Source: Actinomycetales bacterium
Lineage (GTDB): Bacteria; Actinomycetota; Actinomycetes; Actinomycetales; Quadrisphaeraceae
Length of the DNA: 53,212 bases
Direction: 5' to 3'
Assembly (NCBI GenBank): GCA_022701985.1
Contig: JAKONK010000013.1
Span: forward strand, 1-53,212
Part shown: positions 30,084 to 38,428 of the stretch, in pieces
Position numbering within the stretch: the stretch's first letter is position 1
Layout: the number at the start of each line of letters is the position of its first letter
Made by a program: the position numbers and the translations under genes
Notes under the pieces: model-generated
The model's database searches: none
Told to the model about the DNA's origin: nothing
The model's input: only the letters and a program-made list of their open reading frames with translations

Positions 30084-31301
30084 TCAGCGCTGGCGACCGG
30101 CCAGGAACCTCTCGAGGCGGTCGGCGGCGTCGTCGAGCACGTCGACCGGCGCGAGGAACACCATCCGCAGGTGGTCCGGCGTCGGCAGGTTGAAGCCGGT
30201 GCCGTGGGTGAGCAGCAGGTGCTCGGCGTTCAGCAGGTCCATGACGAGGGCCTCGTCGTCGTCCACCGCGATGACGTCGCGGTCGAGCTTCGCGAACAGG
30301 TACAGCGCCCCGCGGGGCTCCACGCAGGAGACACCCGGGATCGCCCGGAGCCGGCGCAGCGCGTGGTCGCGCTGCTCGCGCAGCCGGCCCCCGGGAGCGA
30401 GCAGCGGGTCGATGCTGGCGCGGTCGGCCAGGGCCGCGGCCACGGCGTGCTGCGCCGGCACGTTGGGGCACATGCGCATGTTGGCGAGCAGCTCGAGGCC
30501 GTCGAGGTAGTCGGCGGCGCGCTCGCGAGGGCCGCTGACCGCCATCCAGGCCGAGCGGAAGCCGGCGGCGCGGTGGTTCTTCGACAGCCCGCACAGCGTC
30601 AGCACGACCAGGTCGGGCGCGAGGGCCGCGGCGTGCTCGTGGACGGCGCCGTCGAACAGGATGTGGTCGTAGATCTCGTCGGCCAGCACCAGCAGGCCGT
30701 GCTGGCGCGCCACCTCGAGCAGGCCCAGCAGCACCTCGCGGGAGTACACCGCGCCGGTGGGGTTGTTCGGGTTGATGATCACCAGCGCCTTGGTGGCGGG
30801 GGTGACCCGCGCGGCCACGTCGGCCACGTCGGGCTGCCAGCCGGCGTCCTCGTCGCAGCGGTAGTGCACCGCGGTGCCGCCGGACAGCCGCACCGCGCCC
30901 GTCCACAGCGGGTAGTCGGGGGCGGGGACGAGCACCTCGTCGCCCGGGTCGAGCAGGGCCTGCAGCGTCATCACGATGAGCTCGGAGACGCCGTTGCCCA
31001 GCATCACGTGGTCGGGCCCGAGGCCCTCGACGCCGCGGCCGGTGTAGTAGTCGGCCACCGCCTCGCGCGCCACCAGCACGCCCCGGGCGTCGCTGTAGCC
31101 CTCGGCGTCGTGGATGTGCTCGACCAGGCCCTGCACGACGGCGTCGGGCGCGTGCATGCCCCAGGCCGCCGGGTTGCCGATGTTGAGCTTCACGACCTCG
31201 TGGCCGGCGGCCTCGATCTCCCGGGCGCGGCGCAGCAGCGGCCCGCGGATGTCGTAGCGCACCGTGCGCAACCGGTCGGCCTGGCGGACAGCGCTGCTCA
31301 C
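30084..31301 (-). CDS. alaA: AlaA-type alanine/glutamate aminotransferase
   Basis: This 405-residue class I PLP aminotransferase has the N-terminal segment YDIRGPLLRRAREIEAAG and the block KLNIGNPAAWG, typical of the AlaA (YfbQ) group that transfers amino groups between pyruvate and glutamate. INPNNPTGAVYS and the PLP lysine in LCGLSKNHRAAGFR are present. The GTG at 31301 gives the usual short lead-in. Here it could interconvert the pyruvate made by the betaine pathway with alanine, but it is likely housekeeping. Confidence 0.88.
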   Translation of the reverse strand: MSSAVRQADRLRTVRYDIRGPLLRRAREIEAAGHEVVKLNIGNPAAWGMHAPDAVVQGLVEHIHDAEGYSDARGVLVAREAVADYYTGRGVEGLGPDHVMLGNGVSELIVMTLQALLDPGDEVLVPAPDYPLWTGAVRLSGGTAVHYRCDEDAGWQPDVADVAARVTPATKALVIINPNNPTGAVYSREVLLGLLEVARQHGLLVLADEIYDHILFDGAVHEHAAALAPDLVVLTLCGLSKNHRAAGFRSAWMAVSGPRERAADYLDGLELLANMRMCPNVPAQHAVAAALADRASIDPLLAPGGRLREQRDHALRRLRAIPGVSCVEPRGALYLFAKLDRDVIAVDDDEALVMDLLNAEHLLLTHGTGFNLPTPDHLRMVFLAPVDVLDDAADRLERFLAGRQR

Positions 31302-31411
31302 GCACCCAACTCTGGCACGCGGCGTCCCGGCCCCTGCCGCGGTGGCGCGTCGCGGCCGGTGCCGGCCCCCGGGACGGGGCCCGTCACCCCCCCGGAGGCC
31401 CGCTGACGGGC

Positions 31412-31570
31412 TCAGTCGCGCGTGACGACCAGCAGGCCGTAGATGACGCCCGGGACGTGGCCGAGGAGCTGGAGCAGGAAGGCGATGAGCACCCGCTTCG
31501 TCAGGCCGTCCTTGATGAGCACCGCGATGAACGGGAAGAAGAAGCACAGGACGATCAGCAGGATCTTCAT
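31412..31570 (-). CDS. YqaE/Pmp3 family small membrane protein
   Basis: This 52-residue peptide has two membrane helices, KILLIVLCFFFPFIAVLI and LIAFLLQLLGHVPGVIYGLL. The PPxAV and G-PG-IYA features of Pmp3 proteins appear here in variant form. These stress-related proteolipids influence membrane potential. The ATG at 31570 begins directly before helix 1. Confidence 0.88.
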   Translation of the reverse strand: MKILLIVLCFFFPFIAVLIKDGLTKRVLIAFLLQLLGHVPGVIYGLLVVTRD

Positions 31571-31622
31571 GGGGTGATCGTGATCCGGTCGCGCGCGATC
31601 CGCTCGCCGAGACCGGGACCTC

Positions 31623-32558
31623 TCAGGGAGCCGTCGGCGTCCCGTCATCGTGCTCGGCCACAAGGCGCGCCAGCACCTCGGCCCCGGGGTCGCCGGCGGC
31701 CGCCGCGCGCTCGGCGGTGCGGGCACCCCACTGCCACGTCGCGGGGTTCGACCGGGCCGCCTCGCGCAGGAGCTCCCGCGCGGCGTCGGCGTCACCGGCC
31801 AGTGCGGTGCGGAAGGCCAGCAGCGGGGCCACGACGCGCTCGCCGGGGGTGGTCTCGGCGGCGCGGCGCACGAGGGCCAGCCGTTCGACGTCGTCCTGCG
31901 CCGTGCCCGCCGCGATGAGGTGGCGGTGGGCGCGGTGGACGTCGAGCAGGCGGGCGAGGTCCTGGGTGGGGTGGGCGGAGTCGTCGACGCGGAGGTCGAC
32001 GTGGGGGTCGTCGGCGTCGCCGGTCGGGACGCGGCCGCGCTCGGCGGGCACCACGCGGACGGCGGCGGACTGGCGTCCCCGCACGTCGGGGCCGTGGTCG
32101 CCGAGGATGTCGGCCGCCAGCAGCGCCGCGACGAGGCGGTGCTCCAACGGCCCGTCCGCGGCCGCGAAGGCCTCCAACAGCGTCTCGGGGACGCCGGTGA
32201 CGGCCATCGTGTTGGCCTGGGCACTCGCGGCGCCGCGCACGAGGTGGCTGGTCACCGGCGTGCTGCTCGGACCGGTGACCGCCGAGGCCGGGCCGCCGGC
32301 CCCGACGGCCGCGATCTGGCTGGCGGGGGCGTCCTCGGCCAGGGCGAGCATCGCGGTCGCCTCGGCGGCGGTCAGCCCGCGGTCGAGCAGGTCCAGGAGG
32401 GCGTCTCGCCAGTGCAGCCAGCCGCCGTCCTGCACCGCGACGGCGCCGACGCCCGCCCGGGCGCCGCAGATCCGCGTACCTACGGCCAGGACGCACGAGG
32501 CCACCGCGTAGCCGAACCTGCCGGTCTCCTCGCAGCGGGCGATGATCGAGAGGGTCAC
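31623..32558 (-). CDS. DUF1028 family protein
   Basis: The 311-residue protein belongs to DUF1028, predicted to have an Ntn-hydrolase-like fold. The family start MTLSIIARCEETGRFGYAVA, the GVGAVAVQDGGWLHW block and LVRGAASAQANTMAVTG are visible. The C-terminal 80 residues form a helical, tetratricopeptide-like extension. Function is unknown. Confidence 0.8.
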   Translation of the reverse strand: MTLSIIARCEETGRFGYAVASCVLAVGTRICGARAGVGAVAVQDGGWLHWRDALLDLLDRGLTAAEATAMLALAEDAPASQIAAVGAGGPASAVTGPSSTPVTSHLVRGAASAQANTMAVTGVPETLLEAFAAADGPLEHRLVAALLAADILGDHGPDVRGRQSAAVRVVPAERGRVPTGDADDPHVDLRVDDSAHPTQDLARLLDVHRAHRHLIAAGTAQDDVERLALVRRAAETTPGERVVAPLLAFRTALAGDADAARELLREAARSNPATWQWGARTAERAAAAGDPGAEVLARLVAEHDDGTPTAP

Positions 32559-32599
32559 GCCCGTGACCCTGCCACCGCTGTGAGCACATCGTGCCCGGG

Positions 32600-33295
32600 T
32601 CAGCGGCGGCGCTCCTCCCGCAGGGGCTTCACCGACGGCGGCACCGCGTCGCCGACCACCTCGGGGTAGGTGCAGGTGAACCAGCCGCGGTAGCCGACCA
32701 GCGGCCCGAAGCGCCGGTTGGTGACGCGGACGTCGATGGTGAAGCGCTCGCGCTCGTCGTCGAAGGCCTCCCGCAGCTCCGCCGTGCCCGAGGCGAGCAT
32801 GGGGAACCGGAAGCCGACCCGTCCCTCGTAGAACCGCTGGCCGTGCGAGGTGAGGCGGAGCGCGCCGTCGTCGTCGACCCGGAGGCGCAGGTCGACGGCG
32901 AGGTGCTGGTGCGTGCCCAGGTAGTCGAGCACCCGGCCGGAGCCGGAGCGGCCGTCAGGGGAGCCGTCGACGAGGGTCGCGTCGAAGCGGCGCCGCCTCC
33001 CGGGGCCCACCTCGAAGGTGCGGACCACCGTGAGGGTCTCGCGGCCGAACGCGTCGGTGTAGGCGAAGCTCTCGACGGTGAAGGGGACGTCGGTCGCGGC
33101 GTCGGGGACGAGGATGTTGCGCCAGGCCCCGACGTGCAGGAACGGCAGCGTCCACGCCGGGCCGTGCCACACGTCCTCCATGACCCCGCGCCCCACGCAG
33201 CTGTAGCCCGCGGCGGTGCTCGCGCCGAAGCGGCGGCGCAGCTGCGGGTGGAGGCGGGCGGCGTCGTCACCGAGGGCGTGCAGGACCACGCTCAC
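32600..33295 (-). CDS. DUF4166 domain protein
   Basis: The 231-residue protein shows the DUF4166 pattern: LHPQLRRRFG near the start, a strand-rich middle with WHGPAWTLPFLHVGAWRNIL, and VGFRFPMLASG and YRGWFTCTYPE at the end. Biochemical function is unknown. The GTG at 33295 overlaps the stop of the SRPBCC gene by four bases, so the two are translated together. Confidence 0.7.
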   Translation of the reverse strand: MSVVLHALGDDAARLHPQLRRRFGASTAAGYSCVGRGVMEDVWHGPAWTLPFLHVGAWRNILVPDAATDVPFTVESFAYTDAFGRETLTVVRTFEVGPGRRRRFDATLVDGSPDGRSGSGRVLDYLGTHQHLAVDLRLRVDDDGALRLTSHGQRFYEGRVGFRFPMLASGTAELREAFDDERERFTIDVRVTNRRFGPLVGYRGWFTCTYPEVVGDAVPPSVKPLREERRR

Positions 33296-33993
33296 CGCTG
33301 CACCCCGCGGGTGGGGCGGCGCTCGCAGCGCCGTGCGCTCGGGACGGCGGGCGGGGTGGGGAGCGCCAGGGCGCTCGCGGTCACCAGTGCCACCAGGGGG
33401 CGCCGGTGGCGGAGCGCGGTGGCGGTCGCGAGGACGGCGGTGGCGCGGGCGGCCGTCCACGCCAGGGCCAGGTCGCGGCTGCGCTCGGGGGTCTGGCCGC
33501 GCTCGGCCCACAGGCGGAGCCTGTCGAAGCTCCACGCCGTCGCCCAGCCCACGAGGGGCCGGGTCAGCCACGGGTCGAGCGCGGCGCCGAGGCGGCCCCA
33601 GCCGGGGAGGTAGTCGTAGCCGGTGGTGAAGCGGGTCCGGCCGTCCGGCTGCGGTGCGTAGCGCCAGTAGCCGGTGCCGCTGGCCAGGGGGGAGAGGCGG
33701 TCGGCGGGGGCGTGCCCGGCGGCGAAGCGGATGGCCGAGGTGCCTGCCCCGTCGTCACCCCGGCGCTCGGCGGTGCTCGTGCTGCTGCCGCGGACCGTCA
33801 GCAGCGGCAGCCGGGGGTGCGAAAGGGCGAGCGCGTAGGTGGAGCGCTGGTGCCCGTCGGCATCGGTGCCTGCGGGGGTGATGGCGCTGAAGCGCAGGTC
33901 CCAGCGGGGGTGGTGGCCGGTGTCCTGCGTGAGGCGCCAGAGGCGGTCGGGCGGGCCGGCGACGCGAGCGCTCACCCAGACCTGGCGTCCCAT
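33292..33993 (-). CDS. SRPBCC-like protein coupled to DUF4166 gene
   Basis: This is a 233-residue protein. The first 150 residues resemble a START/polyketide-cyclase (SRPBCC) fold: QVWVSARVAGPPDRLWRLTQ, HPRWDLRFSAI and RFTTGYDYLPGWGRLGAALD are typical ligand-cavity protein segments. The C-terminal 50 residues contain a weak hydrophobic helix and a basic tail. The ATG at 33993 was preferred over an upstream one at 34020. Function is unknown. Confidence 0.65.
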   Translation of the reverse strand: MGRQVWVSARVAGPPDRLWRLTQDTGHHPRWDLRFSAITPAGTDADGHQRSTYALALSHPRLPLLTVRGSSTSTAERRGDDGAGTSAIRFAAGHAPADRLSPLASGTGYWRYAPQPDGRTRFTTGYDYLPGWGRLGAALDPWLTRPLVGWATAWSFDRLRLWAERGQTPERSRDLALAWTAARATAVLATATALRHRRPLVALVTASALALPTPPAVPSARRCERRPTRGVQR

Positions 33994-34040
33994 GGCGCGA
34001 CCCTGGTGACGGTGTGGCACCGCCGGTACCAGGCTGGATC

Positions 34041-34187
34041 ATGACCTCGTCGTCGTGCTTCCCGGACTCCTCACCGTCGGAGGAGACGGACGACGAGGAC
34101 CCGCCCTCCCAGGTGGCCGACTGGCTGCGCACCCGTGACGTCCGACGTGCAGGAGTGCGTCCGCAGGGCGCGAGTCGCCCCGCCTGA
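34041..34187 (+). CDS. Possible short ORF, unknown
   Basis: An ATG frame of 48 codons encodes an acidic Ser/Asp-rich start (MTSSSCFPDSSPSEETDD) and then VADWLRTRDVRR. Third positions are almost all G/C for the first 30 codons but not afterwards, where CGA, GCA, GGA and AGT appear. No ribosome-binding site is evident. It could be a chance frame or a gene remnant. Confidence 0.15.
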   Translation: MTSSSCFPDSSPSEETDDEDPPSQVADWLRTRDVRRAGVRPQGASRPA

Positions 34188-34281
34188 GGGAGTTCTGCCG
34201 GTCCGGGGTCACGCCCCGGGGCAGCCCGGCGGACGCCGCGACCGGCACTCGGGGGACGCCCCCGCCGTCGGTCCCGGCGCC

Positions 34282-34287
34282 TACAGT
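34282..34287 (+). promoter_or_regulatory. Possible -10 box for dnaE
   Basis: TACAGT in GCGCCTACAGTGAGGGG matches the TANNNT pattern and lies 50 bases before the dnaE ATG. No convincing -35 box is visible. Confidence 0.4.
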
Positions 34288-34337
34288 GAGGGGCCTTCCC
34301 CGACCTGCTCCGCCCGCTCCACGGAGGTCCTCGCCCC

Positions 34338-37300
34338 ATGCCCGCTGGTGACTCGTTCGTCCACCTGCACAACCACACCGAGTACTCGATGCTCGACGGG
34401 GCCGCCAGGATCGACGAGCTGTTCGCCACCGCGGCCGAGATGGGCATGCCGGCGCTGGCGACCACCGACCACGGGTACATCTTCGGGGCGTACGAGTTCT
34501 GGAAGGCCGGCCGCAAGCACGGGGTCAACCCGGTCATCGGGCTCGAGGCGTACCTCACCCCCGGCACGGCCCGCGGTGACCGCACCCGTGTGAAGTGGGG
34601 TGACCCGAGCGCCGGCCGCGACGACGTCTCCGGCGCCGGCGCCTACACCCACATGACGATGTGGGCGCAGGACACCGCCGGCATGCACAACCTGTTCCGC
34701 ATGGCGAGCCTCGCCAGCCTCGAGGGGCACTTCTACAAGCCCCGCATGGACCGCGAGCTGCTCTCCACGTACGGCACGGGGATCATCGCCACCACCGGCT
34801 GCCCCTCCGGGGAGGTGCAGACCCGCCTGCGCCTGGGCCAGTACGACGCCGCGGTGGCGGCCGCGGCGGACTTCCGCGACATCTTCGGCGCGGGCAACTT
34901 CTACTGCGAGCTGATGGACCACGGCCTCGAGATCGAGACCCGGATCCAGAAGGACCTGCTCCGCCTCGCGAAGGACCTGGGCCTGCCGCTGGTCGCCACC
35001 AACGACCTGCACTACACGCGCCCGGAGCACCACGAGGGCCACGCGGCACTGCTGTGCGTGCAGTCGGGCTCCACCCTGGCCGACCCGAACCGCTTCAAGT
35101 TCGACGCCGAGGAGTTCTACCTCAAGAGCCCCGCCGAGATGCGCCACCTGTGGCGCGAGCTCCCCGAGGCCTGCGACAACACCCTCGCCATCGCTGAGCG
35201 CTGCTCGGTGGAGTTCTCCGAGGGCATCGGCACCTACATGCCGCGCTACCCGGTGCCGGAGGGGGAGAGCGAGGACTCCTGGTTCGTCAAGGAGGTCGAG
35301 CGCGGGCTGCAGATGCGGTTCAAGGGCGCCGTCCCCGAGGAGAGCCGCAAGGTCGCCGAGTACGAGATCGGCGTCATCACCGGGATGGGGTTCTCCGGGT
35401 ACTTCCTCGTCGTCGCCGACTTCATCCGCTGGTCCAAGCGCAACGGCATCCGGGTGGGCCCCGGCCGCGGCTCGGGCGCCGGCTCGATCGCCGCGTACGC
35501 GCTGGAGATCACCGACCTCGACCCGCAGCGCCACGGCCTGATCTTCGAGCGGTTCCTCAACCCCGACCGCGTCTCCATGCCCGACTTCGACATCGACTTC
35601 GACGAGCGCCGCCGCGGCGAGGTCATCAAGTACGTCACCGAGAAGTACGGCGAGGACCGCGTCGCCCAGATCGTCACCTACGGCACGATCAAGGCCAAGC
35701 AGGCCGTCAAGGACGCCTCCCGCGTGCTCGGCTACCCCTTCGCCATGGGCGACCGGATCACCAAGGCGATGCCCGCCGCGGTGATGGGCAAGGACGTCCC
35801 GCTCTCGCAGATCTTCGAGCCCACCCACAACCGCTACGCCGAGGGCCAGGAGTTCCGCGCCCTGTACGAGGCCGAGGCCGACGTGCAGAAGGTCGTCGAG
35901 ACGGCCAAGCAGCTCGAGGGCCTGAAGCGCCAGTGGGGCGTGCACGCCGCCGGCGTCATCATGTCGAGCGACCCCCTGCTCGACCTCATCCCGATCATGC
36001 GCCGCGAGCAGGACGGGCAGGTCATCACGCAGTTCGACTACCCGAGCTGCGAGTCGCTGGGCCTGATCAAGATGGACTTCCTCGGCCTGCGCAACCTCAC
36101 GATCATGGACGACGCCGTCCGGCTCGTGGAGCGCAACCGCGGCGAGAAGGTGGTCCTGGAGGAGCTGGAGCTCGACGACCCGGGCACCTACGAGCTGCTC
36201 CAGCGCGGCGACACCCTGGGCGTCTTCCAGTTCGACGGCGGCCCGATGCGCTCGCTGCTGCGCCTCATGCGCCCCGACAACTTCGAGGACATCTCCGCCG
36301 TCGGCGCGCTCTACCGCCCGGGCCCCATGGGCGCCGGCTCGCACACGAACTACGCGCTGCGCAAGAACGGCCAGCAGGAGATCACGCCGCTGCACCCCGA
36401 GCTGGCCGAGCCGCTCGCGGAGGTCCTCGGCACGACGTACGGCCTGATCGTGTACCAGGAGCAGGTCATGTCGATCGCCCAGACCGTGGCGGGCTTCAGC
36501 CTCGGCCAGGCCGACCTGCTGCGGCGGGCGATGGGCAAGAAGAAGAAGTCCGAGCTCGACAAGCAGTACGAGAAGTTCTCCGGCGGCATGCACGAGCGCG
36601 GCTTCTCCGAGGGCGCGGTCAAGGCCCTGTGGGACGTGCTGCTCCCGTTCTCCGACTACGCGTTCAACAAGGCGCACTCCGCGGCCTACGGCGTCGTGTC
36701 CTACTGGACCGCCTACCTGAAGGCGCACTTCCCGGCCGAGTACATGGCCGCGGTGCTGACCTCGGTGCGCGACGACAAGGACAAGTCCGCGCTGTACCTG
36801 AACGAGTGCCGCCGCATGGGCGTCACCGTGCTCCCACCGGACGTCAACGAGTCGATCGCGACGTACGCCGCGGTCGGGCCCGACATCCGCTTCGGCCTGG
36901 CGGCCATCCGCAACGTCGGCGAGAACGTCGTCGAGGCGATCGAGAAGGCCCGCGAGGAGAAGGGCGCCTTCACCAGCTTCGGCGACTTCCTCGCCAAGGT
37001 GCCGGCCGTCGTCTGCAACAAGCGCACCGTCGAGTCGCTCATCAAGGCGGGCGCCTTCGACTCCCTCGGCGCCAGGCGGCGCGCCCTGCTGGCCGTCCAC
37101 GAGGACGCCGTCGACTCCGTCGTCGGGCTCAAGCGCCAGGAGGACAAGGGGCAGTACGACCTGTTCGGCGGCCTCATGGGCGACGCGGAGGACGGGGAGG
37201 GGGAGGGCGGTGGCTCGCTGCTCAGCGTGGCGGTCCCCGACATCCCCGAGTGGGACAAGAAGGAGCTGCTCGCCCGCGAGCGGGAGATGCTCGGCCTGTA

Positions 37301-37886
37301 CGTCTCCGACCACCCGCTGTTCGGGCTCGAGCACGTCCTCACCTCCGCCGCGGACTGCTCGGTGGCGGCCCTGCTGACCGACGAGTCCCGCCAGGACGGC
37401 TCGATGGTCACCATCGCCGGGCTCATCACGGGCCTGCAGCGCAAGATGACCAAGCAGGGCAAGCAGTGGGCCATCGCCACCGTCGAGGACCTCGGCGGCG
37501 CCGTCGAGGTGCTGTTCTTCCCCTCCAGCTACGAGCAGTTCGCGCACCTGCTGGCACCCGACGCCGTCGTGGTGGTCAAGGGGCGGCTCTCCCGCCGCGA
37601 CGACGTGCCCTCGCTGCACGCCCAGGACCTCACCCTCCCCGACACCTCCGTCGCCGCCGACGGCCCGGTGGTCATCACACTGCCCGAGCAGCGCGTGACC
37701 GAGCCCGTGGCCGAGAAGCTGCGCGGGGTGCTGCAGTTCCACCGCGGCCAGACGGCGGTGCACCTGCGGCTGGTCACCACCGACAAGCAGGTCACCACCT
37801 GCCTGGCCGACGCGCTGCGGGTCACCCCGTCGCCGTCGCTGTTCGGCGACCTCAAGGCGCTGCTGGGGCCGAGCTGTCTCGTCTGA
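34338..37886 (+). CDS. dnaE: DNA polymerase III alpha subunit (DnaE1)
   Basis: The 1182-residue replicative polymerase begins with a PHP domain whose metal ligands look intact: FVHLHNHTEYSMLDG, TTDHGY, GLEAYL, YTHMTMWA and ATNDLHYT. This agrees with PHP-based proofreading known for actinobacterial DnaE1. The catalytic aspartates are in MPDFDIDFDERRRGE. The helix-hairpin-helix, OB-fold (MVTIAGLITGLQRKMTKQG) and C-terminal domains are complete. CACGGAGG precedes the ATG. Position a few genes after the division cluster is conserved in actinobacteria, although the gap from rluD is unusually long here. Confidence 0.97.
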   Translation: MPAGDSFVHLHNHTEYSMLDGAARIDELFATAAEMGMPALATTDHGYIFGAYEFWKAGRKHGVNPVIGLEAYLTPGTARGDRTRVKWGDPSAGRDDVSGAGAYTHMTMWAQDTAGMHNLFRMASLASLEGHFYKPRMDRELLSTYGTGIIATTGCPSGEVQTRLRLGQYDAAVAAAADFRDIFGAGNFYCELMDHGLEIETRIQKDLLRLAKDLGLPLVATNDLHYTRPEHHEGHAALLCVQSGSTLADPNRFKFDAEEFYLKSPAEMRHLWRELPEACDNTLAIAERCSVEFSEGIGTYMPRYPVPEGESEDSWFVKEVERGLQMRFKGAVPEESRKVAEYEIGVITGMGFSGYFLVVADFIRWSKRNGIRVGPGRGSGAGSIAAYALEITDLDPQRHGLIFERFLNPDRVSMPDFDIDFDERRRGEVIKYVTEKYGEDRVAQIVTYGTIKAKQAVKDASRVLGYPFAMGDRITKAMPAAVMGKDVPLSQIFEPTHNRYAEGQEFRALYEAEADVQKVVETAKQLEGLKRQWGVHAAGVIMSSDPLLDLIPIMRREQDGQVITQFDYPSCESLGLIKMDFLGLRNLTIMDDAVRLVERNRGEKVVLEELELDDPGTYELLQRGDTLGVFQFDGGPMRSLLRLMRPDNFEDISAVGALYRPGPMGAGSHTNYALRKNGQQEITPLHPELAEPLAEVLGTTYGLIVYQEQVMSIAQTVAGFSLGQADLLRRAMGKKKKSELDKQYEKFSGGMHERGFSEGAVKALWDVLLPFSDYAFNKAHSAAYGVVSYWTAYLKAHFPAEYMAAVLTSVRDDKDKSALYLNECRRMGVTVLPPDVNESIATYAAVGPDIRFGLAAIRNVGENVVEAIEKAREEKGAFTSFGDFLAKVPAVVCNKRTVESLIKAGAFDSLGARRRALLAVHEDAVDSVVGLKRQEDKGQYDLFGGLMGDAEDGEGEGGGSLLSVAVPDIPEWDKKELLAREREMLGLYVSDHPLFGLEHVLTSAADCSVAALLTDESRQDGSMVTIAGLITGLQRKMTKQGKQWAIATVEDLGGAVEVLFFPSSYEQFAHLLAPDAVVVVKGRLSRRDDVPSLHAQDLTLPDTSVAADGPVVITLPEQRVTEPVAEKLRGVLQFHRGQTAVHLRLVTTDKQVTTCLADALRVTPSPSLFGDLKALLGPSCLV

Positions 37887-37912
37887 GCCCCGTCGTCCGA
37901 CGGCTCGCCCCC

Positions 37913-38428
37913 GTGGTCCCGGCGGTGGCGCCGGTGCTGCTGGGCCTGCTCGTCGGGCTCGCCTGGTGGCTGCTGGCGCCGACAGGTCCGGTGGTGCTGC
38001 TCCAGGGCGGTGCGGTGCTGTCGCAGGTCGACCCCGAGCAGAGCGCCGCGCAGGACGGCGTGCTGGTGCTCCTCGGCGCGGGCGCCGGGCTGCTGTGCGG
38101 GCTGGTCGCGGCGGCGCGACCGGGGGAGTCGCCGACCAGGCGCAGCCTGCTGGTGGTGGCGGGGTGCCTGCTCGGCTCCGCGCTGGCCGCCGCGGTGGGC
38201 GGCCTGCTGGGGCCGCCGTCGGTGGCGTCGCAGCTCGCGGCGGGGGCCACGCCGGCCGAGGGCCTGGTCAGCCCGCTGGTGGCCCACAGCACCGGGGTGC
38301 TGCTCGTGTGGCCGGCCGTGGCGGCGCTGGTGATGTGCGCCGGGCACCTGACCGCGGCGTGGACCGGCTCCTCCCGCGCCCGCGCCGAGGCGGAGGACGC
38401 AGCAGCAGGGGACGTCAGCGGCGGGTGA
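37913..38428 (+). CDS. DUF2567-like integral membrane protein
   Basis: The 171-residue protein has about four membrane helices and the block LLAPTGPVVLLQGG, followed by EQSAAQDGVLVLL. This resembles the LAP-x-V-x-x-GG and D-W/V pattern of DUF2567 membrane proteins in actinobacteria. The function is unknown. The GTG at 37913 is the first standard start. A CTG at 37883 overlapping the dnaE stop (CTGA) would add ten residues. The gene overlaps the convergent rlmC by 14 bases at its end. Confidence 0.65.
   Translation: MVPAVAPVLLGLLVGLAWWLLAPTGPVVLLQGGAVLSQVDPEQSAAQDGVLVLLGAGAGLLCGLVAAARPGESPTRRSLLVVAGCLLGSALAAAVGGLLGPPSVASQLAAGATPAEGLVSPLVAHSTGVLLVWPAVAALVMCAGHLTAAWTGSSRARAEAEDAAAGDVSGG

Larger units (their letters stand above)
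33994..34337. other. Divergent gap before dnaE (344 bases)
   Basis: The region separates the minus-strand SRPBCC gene from dnaE. It holds a doubtful 48-codon frame (34041-34187), a short GC hairpin (34203-34208 with 34214-34219) and a possible dnaE promoter (TACAGT, 34282-34287). Nothing else is recognisable. Confidence 0.6.

Noticed and set aside
34281-37763. 1160-codon minus-strand frame opposite dnaE
   Set aside because: An antisense shadow of dnaE with Leu/Val/His/Gly-rich composition and no recognisable domain.
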